64,000 bases of DNA. Source: Perkinsus chesapeaki. Its lineage: Eukaryota > Perkinsozoa > Perkinsida > Perkinsidae. Positions 11,126 through 24,560 of this stretch are shown here, piece after piece. The notes beneath the pieces were generated by a model, which made no database searches, was not told the DNA's origin, and worked only from the letters and a program-made list of their open reading frames with translations. Both the position numbers and the translations under genes were made by a program. The stretch spans positions 1 through 64,000 of the forward strand of contig JAAPAO010000040.1 of assembly GCA_013115145.1 (NCBI GenBank), in the 5' to 3' direction. The stretch's first letter is position 1. Each line of letters begins with the position of its first letter.

Positions 11126-11337
11126 ATGATGGTGTACACGCTGCATGATACTACTAAACCATCGCTTCCGTATGGATTCCGCAGTCTACCTTTGTGTTAC
11201 CAATAAAACGCCTTTGAACTTCGCTCGCATTGATATCGATTGCGATGTGAACGCATAAAGAAACGAATATAGGTTGCAGAGCATTGCACTGCTGCCTTAA
11301 CATCTCCCATCAGACTTTGTAATGCTTATCTATCACA

Positions 11338-14300
11338 ATGTATGACACAACGCTTATCTTAGCGTACCTTACGGGCTTATCTGTGCAACAATCCTATATA
11401 CCCCTTAGAGCTTTCGCTGAAGGGGACACATCGATAGATCTAATGATTAACGGAAACACCGCGCCACTGGACGCAACTTTAGATGTTTACGCGATGAACA
11501 CAAATTATGAAATTCAAGGGGTGAACTCCGATGTACAGGTCTTGCGATTGGCATCTGATCTGGTTGACGGAGACATCGTAGCGATAAAAGCGACCAATAC
11601 AAAGCCTTTAGACGGTGTTGAAGTCGACACGGGCCACAGAGTAGTTGTATACCCAAGTTACGGTGGCTGGATTATGGCCATGCCCAATGGCATCATAAGC
11701 AGTGCGAAATACTGGCGGTGCACAGCTGAACCTTATGCGTCGTGGTCGATGAAGGACTTTAACGATAGCAGCTGGCCGTTCGCTGTAGAGTACCCTAAGA
11801 AAGGCGATTGCTGTCCTTGGCGTGACACGGTAGATGCATGGGGCGCTGTCAATGCTCAGTGGTTGTGGACTGAAGACCCCGTCACCGACAGAACGATTTA
11901 TTGCCGATATACTGTGAATGCAAGTGACTTTGTTGAGGGTATGGATGGTAGCAGGGAGAACGCCTCTGGCCTGGCACCAGAATTCAATATAACAGCTATT
12001 AAACCAGGCACCAGCTTGCTAACGATAGAACTCAACGTTACAACCATTGGTGCTTTAATTTACTGTGTTCCAATCAACATGCTCTACCGTATGAGAGCTC
12101 CTACGGCCAAAGAGATACAACAGGCGAACTTTTATGTTAATGTGACAGACCTCATAGAGGAGACCTGGGAGGACGTTACCGACTCTCGGTACAACATGAA
12201 TATACCACCAGCATTATCAGCTCACATAGGGTTTGTCATAGCGGCCAATATGGAGGGCTGTAGGGAAAAATGTCGTCAGACCCCTGACTGTGGAAGAATT
12301 TCTTTTTGGATTGAGGGAGCAGCGCAGCTGGGGTCCGCCAATTCCACAAATTGTCAACTGCTCGAAAGTATCGAAGGCTCCCCGACAATGGTGACTGCAG
12401 TTGATGCCACAGCAGTCATTCTTCACGAAGTGAGAATAGTAGAATACAAACCCCAAACGATAGACATTCAAGACGGTCTATCGGCCGGGACAGAGTACGA
12501 AGTGTATTGCACTGCAAAGGGCACAGATGGCTCTACCACTACACAAAGCGAAATCACTGCGCGGATGAAGAAGGTGGAGCAAGGGTATATACAGCAAGCT
12601 GAGCCATAGTCTTTATCAGGTTATCACACAAGGATGTTTTAACTGCGGTATACAGAGTTATCCGATCGTCACAGTACGAGGAGGCTTCGTCACGTCCTCA
12701 CGTATAGTCATGATTATACGAATGAGTCTTGACGGTAAAGCTTACTGCATGGCTAGGTAAGCATAGATGTCACCAATGCAAAACATTGCTCTTATAAAAC
12801 AGGCCACACGATCCAGTTACCGGAGCCGCCCCTGTCCAGCCCACTGAAGCCGAGTTCAGGATCTCGTCGACTATTGTGCCCTCTGATGACGAGCTCATTA
12901 GTGATGTCATGGTTAACATCCAAGGAGGTGGAACTACCAGTGACTGAGTGTTACTTGAGCGTTGCATTCAGGACTGCAAGCGGATTCAGTGTACTCTTTC
13001 TGGTGTATGACCATTGCAACGAGTGGCCGAGGTGTCTCTCCAGAGGAGGCAGTCGCTGCCACACGTCGAGTGGTGAGTTCAAGCACACTTAGTGAGACTA
13101 GCTTTAACGCACTTACCTGCCTAAGATCCGAACCCTTACCGAGGACGATGCTCCATCACCACTGGTTTCGCTCTATACAACCGAGGAACGTCTCTCAGGA
13201 ACGGAGGAGATTAAGCTCGTAGCTGAGGTTTCAGTTAGTGAGCCAGGTGCCGCGCAAGGATACGAAATGATGATGTTAGTGTACTTGGTGGCTTTCGTTC
13301 CTGCTTAGCTACTGTATGGTGTCATGCTATTGATTCCCTCTCTGGATCCACCTTCCCCACTATACCAGCTAGAGCAGCGATAAGGGACAGTGGCGTCTAT
13401 TTTACTGTAAGCCTAAAGATTAGCGTCAACTGGACAGCACTTATTACAGATACCCAGTCCACATGTACCCAAAACCATCGACCTTATTGACAGCAGTCGG
13501 TTTACCCTCGACAGAGCTGGCACGTTTGAGATATACTGCGACGGCGAAGAAGCGACCATGTAGGGTATATAAAGGTCTAGCGGAGCACTTTTGATTTTTA
13601 GGACCAACGAGACTTACCGAACACCTTATCCCAGCTTGAATATCGCCGCCTTCTTCAGCAGTTTCCAGTTTATTGACCTCACCATTAACGTTGACAGGTA
13701 TGTCAATGTCCCGGGGGACCAATCGTTTCACCGCCAGCATATATTTCAGAGCCGCCAATATATCGTGCGCTGCGCTACCATGGGTGATAGATGAGGCCAG
13801 CAGGCAGGAAGACTTTGCAAAAACCGTTGTGGATGGCAAGACCATCGCTTCCATTACATTGACGGTCATCGCAAGGAGTCAGGTTCTGACTATATACAAA
13901 TTCGCCCCGAAAGTCCTTCCGTTGAAACCGTCCGAATAGAAGGAGTCAACGCCCTTGTCAGCTTCCCAACAGGAGGTCAGACGACATTGAAACTATCCAA
14001 CTTGAGCCCAGGTGAGAAAGCAGGTGGCCTTCACCCAACGCAAATATCTTACAGGCACACTTCACGACATTTATTGTTTCACAGCGGATCCTATAATACT
14101 GGAGGATGACTTCATCTACACAATGCCAGATGAGGACATGTGGGCCACCCGTAGCACTGTCCATACCAAAGTGAGAATATTGCCAAAACAGTCGCACCAA
14201 AGCAATTACGTTGAAGTGGAGTCTAACACTACGGCCGGGAAGTTACTGCCAAATCTCGGGGCAGTATACATTACTGCGGTCAGGATTCTCCGATAGAAAC

Positions 14301-17300
14301 ATAGCATGCTGTCGCAGAGGAGTTGATCATGTTACAGAACACCAATACTGGGCTTCTTTTGTCAGGGCCCGACACCCATGTGGGAGTCAGTCGAGTGCTC
14401 AGCTGGTCGAGGCTGTACAGTGTCGGGCTTAACTGGCTTCGGTCTGAAGCCAGGTGATGGCCTGGTTGTCAGAGAGTTCGGTACCAAGTGCCGAGTAAAT
14501 CTATCGCCGCCTTGTTAACCGTCGACTACTCGAGCTCTGTAGGTATGTGAATGTAACGGTGTTAGAGATCCCGAACTGAGCTCATTTGGGGTAATTTGCA
14601 TCCCCGAGCTCAAGCCTGATCCTCTCTTGGGCACCCCAATAACAGGAATAGTAAGTACAGGAGCGCCGAGAGTACCACCCATGATTCATTTGATGGAAAA
14701 CGCTTCCGAGCGGGGCCTGCGCGAGAGTCTGTTCATAGCGGTGACTCACCTCATCTAACCACTTTATGACTAACTCAATGCACTATTGTTGTTATTCTTA
14801 GAGCCTGGACCCCATGGGACCGTGGTGCTACGTCGAAAAAGAGAGCTGCGACGATGCCACTGAAAGCCTGTAATATTAAATATCAAATATTTCTCACTCT
14901 GTCTCTTCCCCATCTCCTACCAAGAAGTTATCCCTTCGAATAAGCGCAATCTTACTGCCTATCCTTTCAGGTACTACCCTGACTTCTACATCAGCTATCA
15001 GGCCTGCCAGAACCCATCGGTCAGCGTTGAAGGGTTCGAAGGCTTTGCTAAGAGCGATGATGGCACCTCTTTCACTTGGTAAGATCACTCCAATAGCACA
15101 TGGTGACGATTCGCCCCATCCAGGTATGAGTCCTTTAATGCTACCCAGGATACCAAAGAGCTTATTGTTACTGCCCCAGGTGGTCTCTACGACTTGTGTT
15201 GGTGTGCGGATGATCCATCAGTAAGTCTCGTCCTTCGCGGCCTCTGGTGCCTTGACATACCAAGAATAACTCAATATAGATCACTGGCCTGTGTACCCTG
15301 ATGAGAGACTATTCACTTTACGTTGGTATGATCTATGTTCGTGGGACTACTGGCCTTGACGGTAAGTGCTCCGCCTCTTCGCTCTATGCCATACACCGTT
15401 TATGATACACTATTCCCAGCGCACGTGTTGTCCTATTATATTATTATTTATAACCAGTCATATTATGTACTCGGTTCACGTTATGCATACCTCAGTAACG
15501 AGGTGACACTATAGCATACATAATTGACCCCCACCAATCAACGATCTAGCAGCACGGCTTTTCCATCTCCTCCTCCTCCTCCTATTGTAGATACACTTAC
15601 GTACGACTGTACGGTAGGAAGGAACTGCTCCATTACTATAAATGATGTCGGTGGCACTAGCCCTCTGGATCGCATAGCAGCCATCCCCGGTCCCTGTTTG
15701 GAGTGGACTCCAGCCACACTGTTAGAATATCCTGGTGTGCCTGGTTTCCCTAACTCTGCCATCACCTTGCCCCTCAAGGACGCTGTCGGTTATCCAGCTG
15801 AGACCTTTATCTGGGAGAGCCCCATTTTCGCTCAAGGAGGGGTGTACAGCCTCTGTTGGTGCGGCGCCAGCGAGTCCACTGACTGCACACGGAGAATTGT
15901 CGGTTTCAACTTTCTGCAGTTTGTCGGTTCTGTTCGCGTCTTGGGTCCAGTCACTGGTCGCTCTTATTCGTGCAAGTACGCGGCCGTATGCATTATCGAT
16001 GGTGTTGTTGGGGAAGGCCTAAGGGGAGATGATCGCATCATTGCCTCTGCAAGTGATGACTGTTCCGTCAGAACCATTGACATCTACGCAAGGACTATGC
16101 AAGAATATGGTGAAAGCTTGAACTCTATTGCCGAGGGGAGAGAGTGGTATGACATCGGGGAGGAGCGCCCAGAGATCCATGAAGCATGGTACTCGAGAAG
16201 GCCTCTGCCCGGCGTGGATCCCCCGCCAGCTCATCTGATAAACGGACCAGTTCCCGAGAGGATATCGGTGCCTGGTTTCCCAGGTGATGGGCGGAGCTTC
16301 CCTAGCCAAGTAGAGGGAATGTAGGCCATCCTCGTGCGCTTGCCATTCATACAGCAGCATTTAAGGTACCTTTGGGGCATTGATAGTATCATATGGCCCT
16401 TTATTGCTGGGAAATATACACTATGTTGGTGTGGAGGAGGGCTACCCTGTACCAGACAAGGGAATTTTAATGTCCGTCTAGGTAGGGATAGGTTGTCATC
16501 TTCATCATCAATCCCGCCAATCCCCGTGCTCTAGGAACCCTGCAAGTGTCCGGCGCATTCTCCCTCCCGCCGACGAGTCTTCAAAAGATCTACTGTGTAA
16601 CGTATGAGAAGTGTGAGGTTCGCAATCTCCTCGGCAAGATGTCGCCGGGCGATAGGCTTATGATAACCGAAGAGGGTTGCGGCGCGGAATTCGCACCGGT
16701 TGGTAAGTCTTCGATGTTCTGCACTTCGCTACCCTACCGGCGAAAATCAGGCAACGGTGCCCCAAACCGTGGAGTGTCTCTCCCTAGCGTCAACGGCAGA
16801 GATTACGAGTTCTCCGAGCCAACAGGATCGGCTGGTGGTGAGGCGGTGAATAGGATTACACTAGCTGGTACCAATACGAAGCTGCCAAGTCGCACATTTA
16901 CGAACGATGGTTCATCTCAGGTGGTCGATACTTCCTTTGTTGGTGCAACAGTCGTTTAAGTTCGAATGCCTGCCTGGGCCCGCAGTCACAAACCACAGAA
17001 GTAGAACACATCGACATTTGTGCAACTTGCCTCTCCCCCTCAGGACACCAATGACACAACTTCCGTCCGGCCTAACCGCTTAGCGTATTCAGAGTCAGCT
17101 AGTTTCGATTCAATTGCTGGCATCCTCTTGGTGAAGCAGTGTCAGCAGTGTTTTCTATGACATCTCTACCCAGGTTAAATCTCCTGTACTACTCACGCAA
17201 GCCTTCTTCTGTGTTGCCAAGAAGCCGTGCACAATCGGTCCTCTGGAAGGCCATGGTCTCTCGGGCAGTGACAGGGTGAGATCCATCCCTCCCTCACAGC

Positions 17301-19338
17301 AATTACTGAATATCTTGTTCAGGTTAAAGTAACAGCTAGCTGTGCGCCGGGTGTTGCTGGCATCGGTGGCTTTCCACAAGGTGCCATAGGGAAGCCAACT
17401 ACGGAAGCTGGGGTTTTCTTTACTTGGTACTTTCCTACCGTACAATTCTCCCGATGAGCTTGTTGCAGGGGCACCGAACCGTTGACTGCTCAAGTGGGGC
17501 AATACCGTTTGTGCTGGAGCTCGCGAACCTCTGGGGGCACATACAACTACATAGTCGACATTGGATCTATTTCGGTAGCTGGGCCACAACCTAACCAGGT
17601 CAAGAACTGCTATGAGAGGCTGAAATGCACCGTCACCGATCTCAAGGGGTAAATCACAATCAGTGTTGTACCGAGCAATCACTGTCGTGGTTTCAGTACT
17701 GGCATGAAGGACGGAGACGTCCTCATTGCCCTTTGGGACACTCAAGATGAATGTGAGGATTTGGTTGCTGGAACTCCTGAGCGAGCTCCCATAGGGAATG
17801 AAGGTGAACGTCTGATACTGAGGGGTTCGATAAGCAAGGACGATTCCATCCTATTCCACAGGCATGTCGTATCCCGCCACCAATGGCGGTCGAGACTATG
17901 CCTTCTCGGACGAGAATGATCCGTACGACTACTTGCGTTTGCCGATTCTCCCGCCTCTGTAAGCCTGAAACTGTCACGCGCTGCCGAGTAGCAAACACCT
18001 TATTTTGGAAGGTTCTTTAAGCTCTGTTGGGTGGAGAACGGTGACCTCACCAACGGGTCCATAATGCAGGCCGGCATCATGAATGTGAGGCCTTCCGGCA
18101 TACTGTCGACCTACAACAGGGTTCATGGTTCAATTCACAGGTATCATCATTCGAAGTATGGTATCGAGTGAAGAGGGCTGGGTGGTCTTGGTCCCGTTTT
18201 GACTCTCCCATAATAGTGACTCTTATCGCCATTCTCTTGCCCATCCTGCTGCTGTTCTGTTTATGCATGTCATGCAGGCAGACAGGGCTGCGGGAGCGGA
18301 TGAAGAGGGTAGCAGACACTCCAAACTAGTTTGCCTTTCGTGCGAGGGATTCCTCTAAGACTGCTACTTATTTTAGGATCGAGAGGCCCTAGCTGCCGCG
18401 AGGGAATTGGAGATGATGAGGGGGGCCTCCAAGAGACGAAAAAGAGAACGCCCTGGAGTCATCGCGGAAGTGAGGTAAGTTCCATTAATACAGACCCTCT
18501 CGAAGCTACACTGTGCTTCTATAGACACCTGAGAAGGGCAGCGCGGCTGAAGACAGCAGCTGAGCGGGCAGTGATGAGGGAACAAGAGCACCGTGCATTG
18601 ATGTTGCTAGTCCAAGGAAGAGTAAACGAGCTAACGGTGATCACCACTGTAAACTAATGCACACACGAAATTATCGTTTCAGGCCAAGCAGCTCGCTGAC
18701 ATCGATGAACCGCCAGCCGAACTTCTCGAGGAGAAAACGGCGGCGAACGACATAGAACCTGCTCCCTCGACACGCGAGTCAACGCCTCCGACACCGACCG
18801 ATCCGTATCCAGTACCACCGGTTGTCAGCCGGCACCGGCAGAGGCAGGTGAGGTTAACATTTAAGGGCCACCTGATGCACCAAGATTCCCACTCTCTCGT
18901 TTTCAGCACGCCATTGCTACAGCGTCTTTCCCCATACATAAACGGATTCCTCCAGAGGATCGCATGGCTTGGAGTATCGCCAGAGTCGTCGACACTGACA
19001 AAATTTTCCCGCGGGAGTCTGAACGAGCGAAAACTAAGGGCGGTGAGGCCACCCCATCCCGACGTGGGTCTGAGGTGCACTTTGCGGAGGGAGAAGAGCC
19101 GCCACATTCTGGTCGCAAAAGTAAGCGTGTTCGCCGAATGAGTAAGTACACCACGGGCTGAACATTGTAGGCGTTACTTCTTCCGATGATAACCAGTTAA
19201 ATAACAAAAAGCGTAGCAGGAAGTCCAAGAAGAAAAGTGAGTGTAGCTGTATTTGATTATGGCTTGTATGAATTCTCAGAGAGTTCCGACGACCACAAGC
19301 GTTCTGAACCCGAATTGCCCATGAGCATTGATAGTTGA
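11338..19338 (+). CDS. Large multi-domain type I membrane protein with LCWC repeats
   Basis: The first exon (11338 to about 12570) starts with a hydrophobic leader. It holds a jelly-roll-like segment (DFNDSSWPFAVEY, NAQWLWTEDP) and a Cys-rich apple/PAN-like piece (EGCREKCRQTPDCGRISF). It closes with GLSAGTEYEVYCTAKG, a fibronectin-III-like strand that recurs after the intron ending near 12972 as GLQADSVYSFWCMTIA. From 15 kb on, LCWC or LCW motifs recur at 15194, 15851, 16421, 16935, 17509 and 18022, often followed by V-G-x-V-x-V-x-GP. A membrane helix (about 18205-18275: IIVTLIAILLPILLLFCLCM) precedes a basic, acidic and Pro-rich cytoplasmic tail ending in a Lys/Arg cluster, with TGA at 19336-19338. 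It is probably a surface receptor or adhesin. Treating all of it as one gene is inference from continuous strand, repeats and topology. Confidence 0.65.
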
Positions 19339-20018
19339 GATCGGAAGATGTCTTGTGTTTCGTAGTTATGTTAACTCTGAACGCAACAATACCAGACGAT
19401 GTATTACAAAAAGTGATTCGTACTCAAAATTTTCGAGTCAAAACCGTGCAAACTCGATAAGGATATCGGAGGTGAGCGGACAATTTCCCGGAGGGTATTG
19501 TCACGCCAATAAACTGTCGAGAGGCTCTCGATTGTGACAACTTGAAATGGCTTCAATATTCTCTTCGACCAACCCTGCTATTGTCTTGCCAAGGACGTCC
19601 CTTTACTATATCAAAGTCTCTCCTACTTTATCAACGCAAGGATAAACCCCTATGGTAGAAAGGAGTATACGATGAACAACATTCACACTGAAGTGCAGTG
19701 CACAGAATACAGCAGCATCAGCAGAATACCTTTCGACCTATTACGCTGAAGTACTATACAAAGTGATCAATAGTATTAATTTAATACTGAAGAACTCAAT
19801 GAACAGCGCATTACTCCGCACGCACGAGCGATGGGGATTGGAAATTACTTGGTTGTCATACGACAGAAGGTTATGCGGCAATGTACTATTACAGCACGCC
19901 GGTTGAAATAGCTCGACAAACAGAAAAGGGAAGGCCTGATACAGCCAGAGCCCAAATAGGATTGAAAAGGAAAGTACCCCAAGGGGTATTATCGCAGTTA
20001 TTGGCAAATAGGACACAG
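19339..20018. other. Intergenic, convergent gene ends
   Basis: This lies between the 3' ends of the LCWC protein (+) and the phospholipase B-like gene (-). A minus-strand open frame at 19741-20016 encodes a hydrophobic segment but begins at GTG, not ATG, and has no recognisable motif. I see no RNA gene. Confidence 0.5.
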
Positions 20019-21815
20019 TTAAATTAGGAGAGGCTTGCTTGAGTTTTCAACTTGGACGGCAACGATTCTGGCATCATCATAGTACATCTGGTCAGCATCA
20101 GTGAGAGCCTCGGTATCCCAAGAATGAGGGTTGAAACGAACCCAAGGGAAATCGTAACGGTCGGGCATGCCAACATGCATTATTTGCTCATCAACTTCAG
20201 AAGTGCTGAACTCGAAGACAGGGACACCGAGTTCAGGGTGATTAGCCGGTCCCGAGACGGCATGGACAGTCTTCATATCACCAGAGCTGACAACCTTGGC
20301 ATCGATAGCACCGAAGGCCCTAGGCCCAGCACCAGAGCCACATTGCATCCCGGTACTCAAATCATAACGAGATGCAATGCTCAAACGCGGGCAGTCATAA
20401 GATAGGGGATCGTGCAAGTAGTCGTTGTAGCGAGAAAACAGCATGACATCGGCAACGTTAGATAGCTCGGGTGCATCGCGATCACTGATGAGGCTACGGC
20501 TAGCTTGATGATAACTGCTCTGAGGATCAGAGTCGTTGTAAGCCATCTGCTCGTAGACATCAGGGAAGTAAGGGATGTTGTAGGACTTCCAGTAACCTCT
20601 CTTGTAGAGAACGCTTGAGACATCACCACGATGAGCATAGCTGACGGATTGCTCAGCAATCATGAGCACGTTCTCCCGCTCGCCGGCATGATGCTTGGCA
20701 ACATCGACTACCATCCATTGATTGTTATAGGTACCAGAGTTGTACTGATCAACCATGGAGTGGACAAACTCCTCACTGCTAGTGGAGAATAAAACAGATG
20801 AAGTGATACGCTGCCACGACAGAGTCACATGGCGAGCCTCAGGATCCGTCGCGATGCTGGCAGAGATCTCCTTGTCATGCATAGCATTGGTAGTCTCCAT
20901 TGCGATGAGGTTACCGTTCTCTTGGACATAGAAGTCATCCTTACTGTGGATTAGACCGGGAGTGCTGCTCATAGTAACAGTGAGCTTATTGGGATAAGTA
21001 ATCCTCTTGAAGACGCGAATAAAACCCTCATAGAGACGCCATGTGTTATGAGCAACAGCAATCTCTCCATTAGGCATAAGACGGATAACACCAGTGCAAC
21101 TACCCTCATCAAGAGTACCAGGACCAGCTGCGAACGGAGCCGTAGAAGCGGGAGTGGTCTCGCTGAGAACGCGATTACCACTGAGAGACTCGGCATCATT
21201 GAAGGCGGCGGCTACATCACCGAGGTCACCCCATGACTGGAGGATGTACATATCCAATGGGTCGATCTCTTTTCCCTTGGAGTGATAACGCTGATAACCG
21301 TCAATGAAACCCTGAGTCTGAGCCTGGACATAGGCCATACGCTTCCAGAAGGGGTCCTCGCTGATCTCGGTCATGATCTTGACAAAAGCACGCTGGTCCT
21401 CGAACCACTTCCTCACACCTTCAGGAGCCTTGTCAACATCGTTGTGCTTATAGTTAGTCCAGAAATCATAAATACGATCATGAAGGAAGTACGACTCGAG
21501 ATAACCCAAAGCATACATCCTATCAAGATCAGAGTAATAGTCAGAGCCAGAGTCGAGCTGGAGCTGATCCCAGCCAAGATCGAACAAAGTCTCAGTATAC
21601 AAGCCGGATGCAACAGCCAAAGGGGTGTCACGGGCCATCTCGACAACATCGAACTTGCCATTGTGTTTGGTCACTACGGCCTCTTGTACAAAGGCATCTT
21701 TATCGAGACTACCGAATCCACCACCTCGAGAGATAACTTCGTGGATGTCACCGGCGGGAGCAGAAGCGGCCCCACAAAGGAGACCGGCAAATAGAACAAA
21801 GCCTCTAATTGCCAT
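20019..21815 (-). CDS. Phospholipase B-like protein (PLBD family)
   Basis: This is an intronless 598-residue protein starting at the ATG at 21815. The leader MAIRGFVLFAGLLCGAASA is a clear signal peptide; the open frame extends 13 codons further upstream but without ATG. The protein matches the phospholipase B-like family of N-terminal-nucleophile hydrolases along its length. Examples are the GYLESYF segment, GSCTGVIRLMPNGEI with the predicted nucleophile C240, VAHNTWRLYE, NQWMVVDV, PYFPDVYEQMAYNDSD, FSRYNDYLHDPLS and RYDFPWVRFNPHSW near the C terminus. Family members are secreted or lysosomal and mature by autocleavage before the Cys. They are proposed to deacylate phospholipids, though animal PLBD enzymes have debated activity. 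Codon use is strongly biased. Confidence 0.92.
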   Translation of the reverse strand: MAIRGFVLFAGLLCGAASAPAGDIHEVISRGGGFGSLDKDAFVQEAVVTKHNGKFDVVEMARDTPLAVASGLYTETLFDLGWDQLQLDSGSDYYSDLDRMYALGYLESYFLHDRIYDFWTNYKHNDVDKAPEGVRKWFEDQRAFVKIMTEISEDPFWKRMAYVQAQTQGFIDGYQRYHSKGKEIDPLDMYILQSWGDLGDVAAAFNDAESLSGNRVLSETTPASTAPFAAGPGTLDEGSCTGVIRLMPNGEIAVAHNTWRLYEGFIRVFKRITYPNKLTVTMSSTPGLIHSKDDFYVQENGNLIAMETTNAMHDKEISASIATDPEARHVTLSWQRITSSVLFSTSSEEFVHSMVDQYNSGTYNNQWMVVDVAKHHAGERENVLMIAEQSVSYAHRGDVSSVLYKRGYWKSYNIPYFPDVYEQMAYNDSDPQSSYHQASRSLISDRDAPELSNVADVMLFSRYNDYLHDPLSYDCPRLSIASRYDLSTGMQCGSGAGPRAFGAIDAKVVSSGDMKTVHAVSGPANHPELGVPVFEFSTSEVDEQIMHVGMPDRYDFPWVRFNPHSWDTEALTDADQMYYDDARIVAVQVENSSKPLLI

Positions 21816-22228
21816 GTGCAATAAGGTTGGAAGAGAAAACTGAAAAGCAATCAAATATGAAAAGAGACCCGGAATAAACCAATGTTACACTTAAGTATTC
21901 GATGAATTAGCAGCAGCCTAACAGAGACATCGCTGCGTAGCCCCAACACGGGGCGACGGCGACATCGACTAATAGCTCGGCGGCGGCAGGCAGCACCGCA
22001 GCATGAAGCATTCTCGCTCGCCCTTTAATTAAAGGCGCAATAGCTATCCAACAGCGGCGGCGGTAGTAGCCTAGTTTGAAACATCGGTTTTAATGTTACG
22101 CAGTGTTAGTGGTTGGGGTGAATCATACGTTATGAGGAGGGACCGGAGGTACGATGCTTCTTACGGTGATGAGGCAACTCAAACGTATCTTTATTTTTAA
22201 ATCCTAAACAGTGATGGAATAATTCAGC
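21816..22228. other. GC-rich spacer
   Basis: This is the upstream region of the phospholipase B-like gene and downstream region of MFAP1. It contains GC-rich runs with CGGCGG and CGACGGCGAC elements around 21940-22060 and a TTTAATTAAA palindrome near 22023. It probably holds the promoter of the phospholipase gene. No gene is seen. Confidence 0.4.
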
Positions 22229-24390
22229 TTTACTCCGGACTGGCAGAAAGCCTACCTGCCATTCGGGACCGCATTCGGTCCTGTACTTTCCGGACACTCT
22301 CTCTGGCCTCCGCCTCGAAGGTGCCAGGGGCCGGACCCTTACCTTCTTGGGGCGCACGAACGCTCCATGGTGCGTCGAACTGTGTTGTATCCTCAGCAGT
22401 AAGATGCGTGTACTGAAGGGGAAGGCGTTGGAATGGTCGAGTGGGGCCTTGGGGCTCACCTTGGTTTGACCTATTTTGCCGTATTGCCCTCTCCTCAACA
22501 TCTGGCCCTTCAACAAGCGAGTAGCTGCCTCGTCACCAGCAGTCTCCTGTTCATCAGCCATGCGCTGCACGAACTGATCTGCTTCCACCTGCATGAAAGG
22601 AGTAACTTGGATTGTGGAGACAATCCAGTAGCTTACAGGGGCTTGATAGTCTCGAAGGTAGATCTCCTCTTTGCCTTCATTTCGCAGATCTTGATAGTAT
22701 GCACCTTGATGGTAATACCTGTTCAAAGATAACCACCATCACCACAAGTGACAGCAGTAAGGAGGTTCCTACTTTTGCATAAAGACGAAGTTCTTAGAGT
22801 GCTCCCGCTGGGGATACTTCTTCCGGATCTCCTCATCTTCCTGAATGCCAGAAGGGTTCCTATACTGCAAGAGCACCTTATGCCCCCCTCACCTTTGCTC
22901 GCTCCTCATCCGTCAAATTCCGTCGGCGTAATATCTCAGCCTCCTCCTCTCGTCTCTCCTTTGCTGCCTTATCAACTGCATATCTCCTCTCAAGCATGCG
23001 GAGGACCCATTCCTGATGTGTTGCTGGGGTGAAGTCCTACGGAATATACTATCAGCTGCAAGGCGGCGGCACGTTAAGCAAGCCAGTTACTTCGCCAAGT
23101 TCGGGCACAACTGCAGTGTCCTCTTCTTCATCTTCACCGATTTGCCCATCGTCTGCATCTTCAGACACGCCTGAAGCCACTAAGTCCGTGCACGACTGGG
23201 CAGCAGGAAGGTTACCTGATATAGCCGCCACCAGAGCATCCTCTTTCTCACGCTTCTTCCGGGCAGCATCTTCATTCGTCTCATTGTACCTGCGAAATGG
23301 TGAATAAACAGTGTGCTCAGAGCTGGGCAGGGCTGACTTCTCTAGATACTGCATTTGGTTACCCGCGCTGGAGGTGTTGTGCCTTTCACCCTTACGCACG
23401 AATACCTAAACAAACGATAATAAGCCGGAGTGGTCGGACTTGGGAACAGACTGGTTTGAATCTTGGCCCCGCAAGCAATGGGCCTTCGTCTCCGCTTTCG
23501 CTGCTCGATTCGCTCTCACTAGTCTCTTCTTCCTCTTCATCCTCGAGCTCATCATCCTCCATATCGGAGCCAGCTTCTCCTCTCCCTGAGCAGCCAAGAA
23601 ACATTCAACCCCTCACTCTTGTTTCCACTAGAAGCCCTTACTGGCCGCCGCGGCTGCCTCTTCCTGCTTGACGCGCTCCTCGACGGCTTGCCTCTGAAAA
23701 AGACATGTATGGAAACTACTGTATGAACCCTCAATAAATGCCGAACTTTAAAGGCAGCCCCCAAAAGAACCCAAACTCACCGATTTGGCGATCAGAGCGG
23801 CTCGATTGTCATCGTCATCGGAATCCTCATCATCTTCCGCGCCTACACACGGTTTCACTCTCCATGAAATCCCAAATACCCAACTCACCAGTGGACACAA
23901 CTGCAGGTTGATGCTTTGCTCGCTCTGCCGCCAACTGTCTCTGAAAAGTATCAACTGGTTTGACCGACCATGTCATGCACCCTTCCGACTCACCGCTCGC
24001 GCAAGGATCTCGGCTCGGCTGGGGCCATCGTCGTCATCCGAGCTGCTGCTGCTCTCATCACTATCGGACTCCTCCTCTCTAGATATAACTCGTGGTGCAA
24101 CTGGCTCTGGTCGCCGCCGGAGTGGCATCTCCTCCTCTTTAATCTGCCACAGGCGGTAATACACAACGGCCGCTGATGCGGCTACCTCCTGTTTCTCTCG
24201 CCGCTCAGCCTCCTCTTGTTCCTCCATCTCATGCTCGACATACTCTGGCATCTGGCAGACAGTCCTAGCTATGGCGCCCATTGGGGGGGTAACTATTTAC
24301 CTTGCCTCGACGGTAACGTGCCGGTCTAACCGGCTGAGGGTGTTGAATACCCTTTGTGCTAATAATAGAGTATTTATCAGCTGCCGACAT
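22229..24390 (-). CDS. MFAP1: MFAP1 homologue, spliceosomal B-complex protein
   Basis: The start at 24390 gives MSAADKYSIISTKGIQHPQ followed by PVRPARYRRGK. Several Asp/Glu/Ser-rich exons separated by short introns follow (EEEESDSDESSSSSDDDD, EDDEDSDDDDNRAALIAKS), as in human MFAP1. Then come GPRFKPV and FVRKGER, the KPVFIRKKDR region of MFAP1, and a charged helical part. The conserved C-terminal domain reads FMNRYYHQGAYYQD, EEIYLRDYQAP, RRGQYGKIGQTK and, after an intron, YTHLTAEDTTQFDAPWS, ending RLSASPE with TAA at 22229-22231. MFAP1 joins PRP38 in the spliceosomal B complex in the nucleus. Retention of a full-length MFAP1 fits the intron-rich genes around it. Confidence 0.9.
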
Positions 24391-24560
24391 GACAACGATG
24401 GAACGGCAACCAACTATTAGACAAGAAGAAGCAGAAGGTGTCACACCAAACTAAACTCAAGCACCAAAGCTTAAGGCGCGAAGTGAAACCACCTACTGCC
24501 CATGTTATCATACGTTGGAGGAGGATGGCCTGGCCCTTTTTAAATTAAAAACAGAGTAGC

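Noticed and set aside
19741-20016. 91-codon hydrophobic frame after the phospholipase gene.
   Set aside because: It starts at GTG, follows the upstream stop directly in a eukaryotic locus and has no homologous motif.
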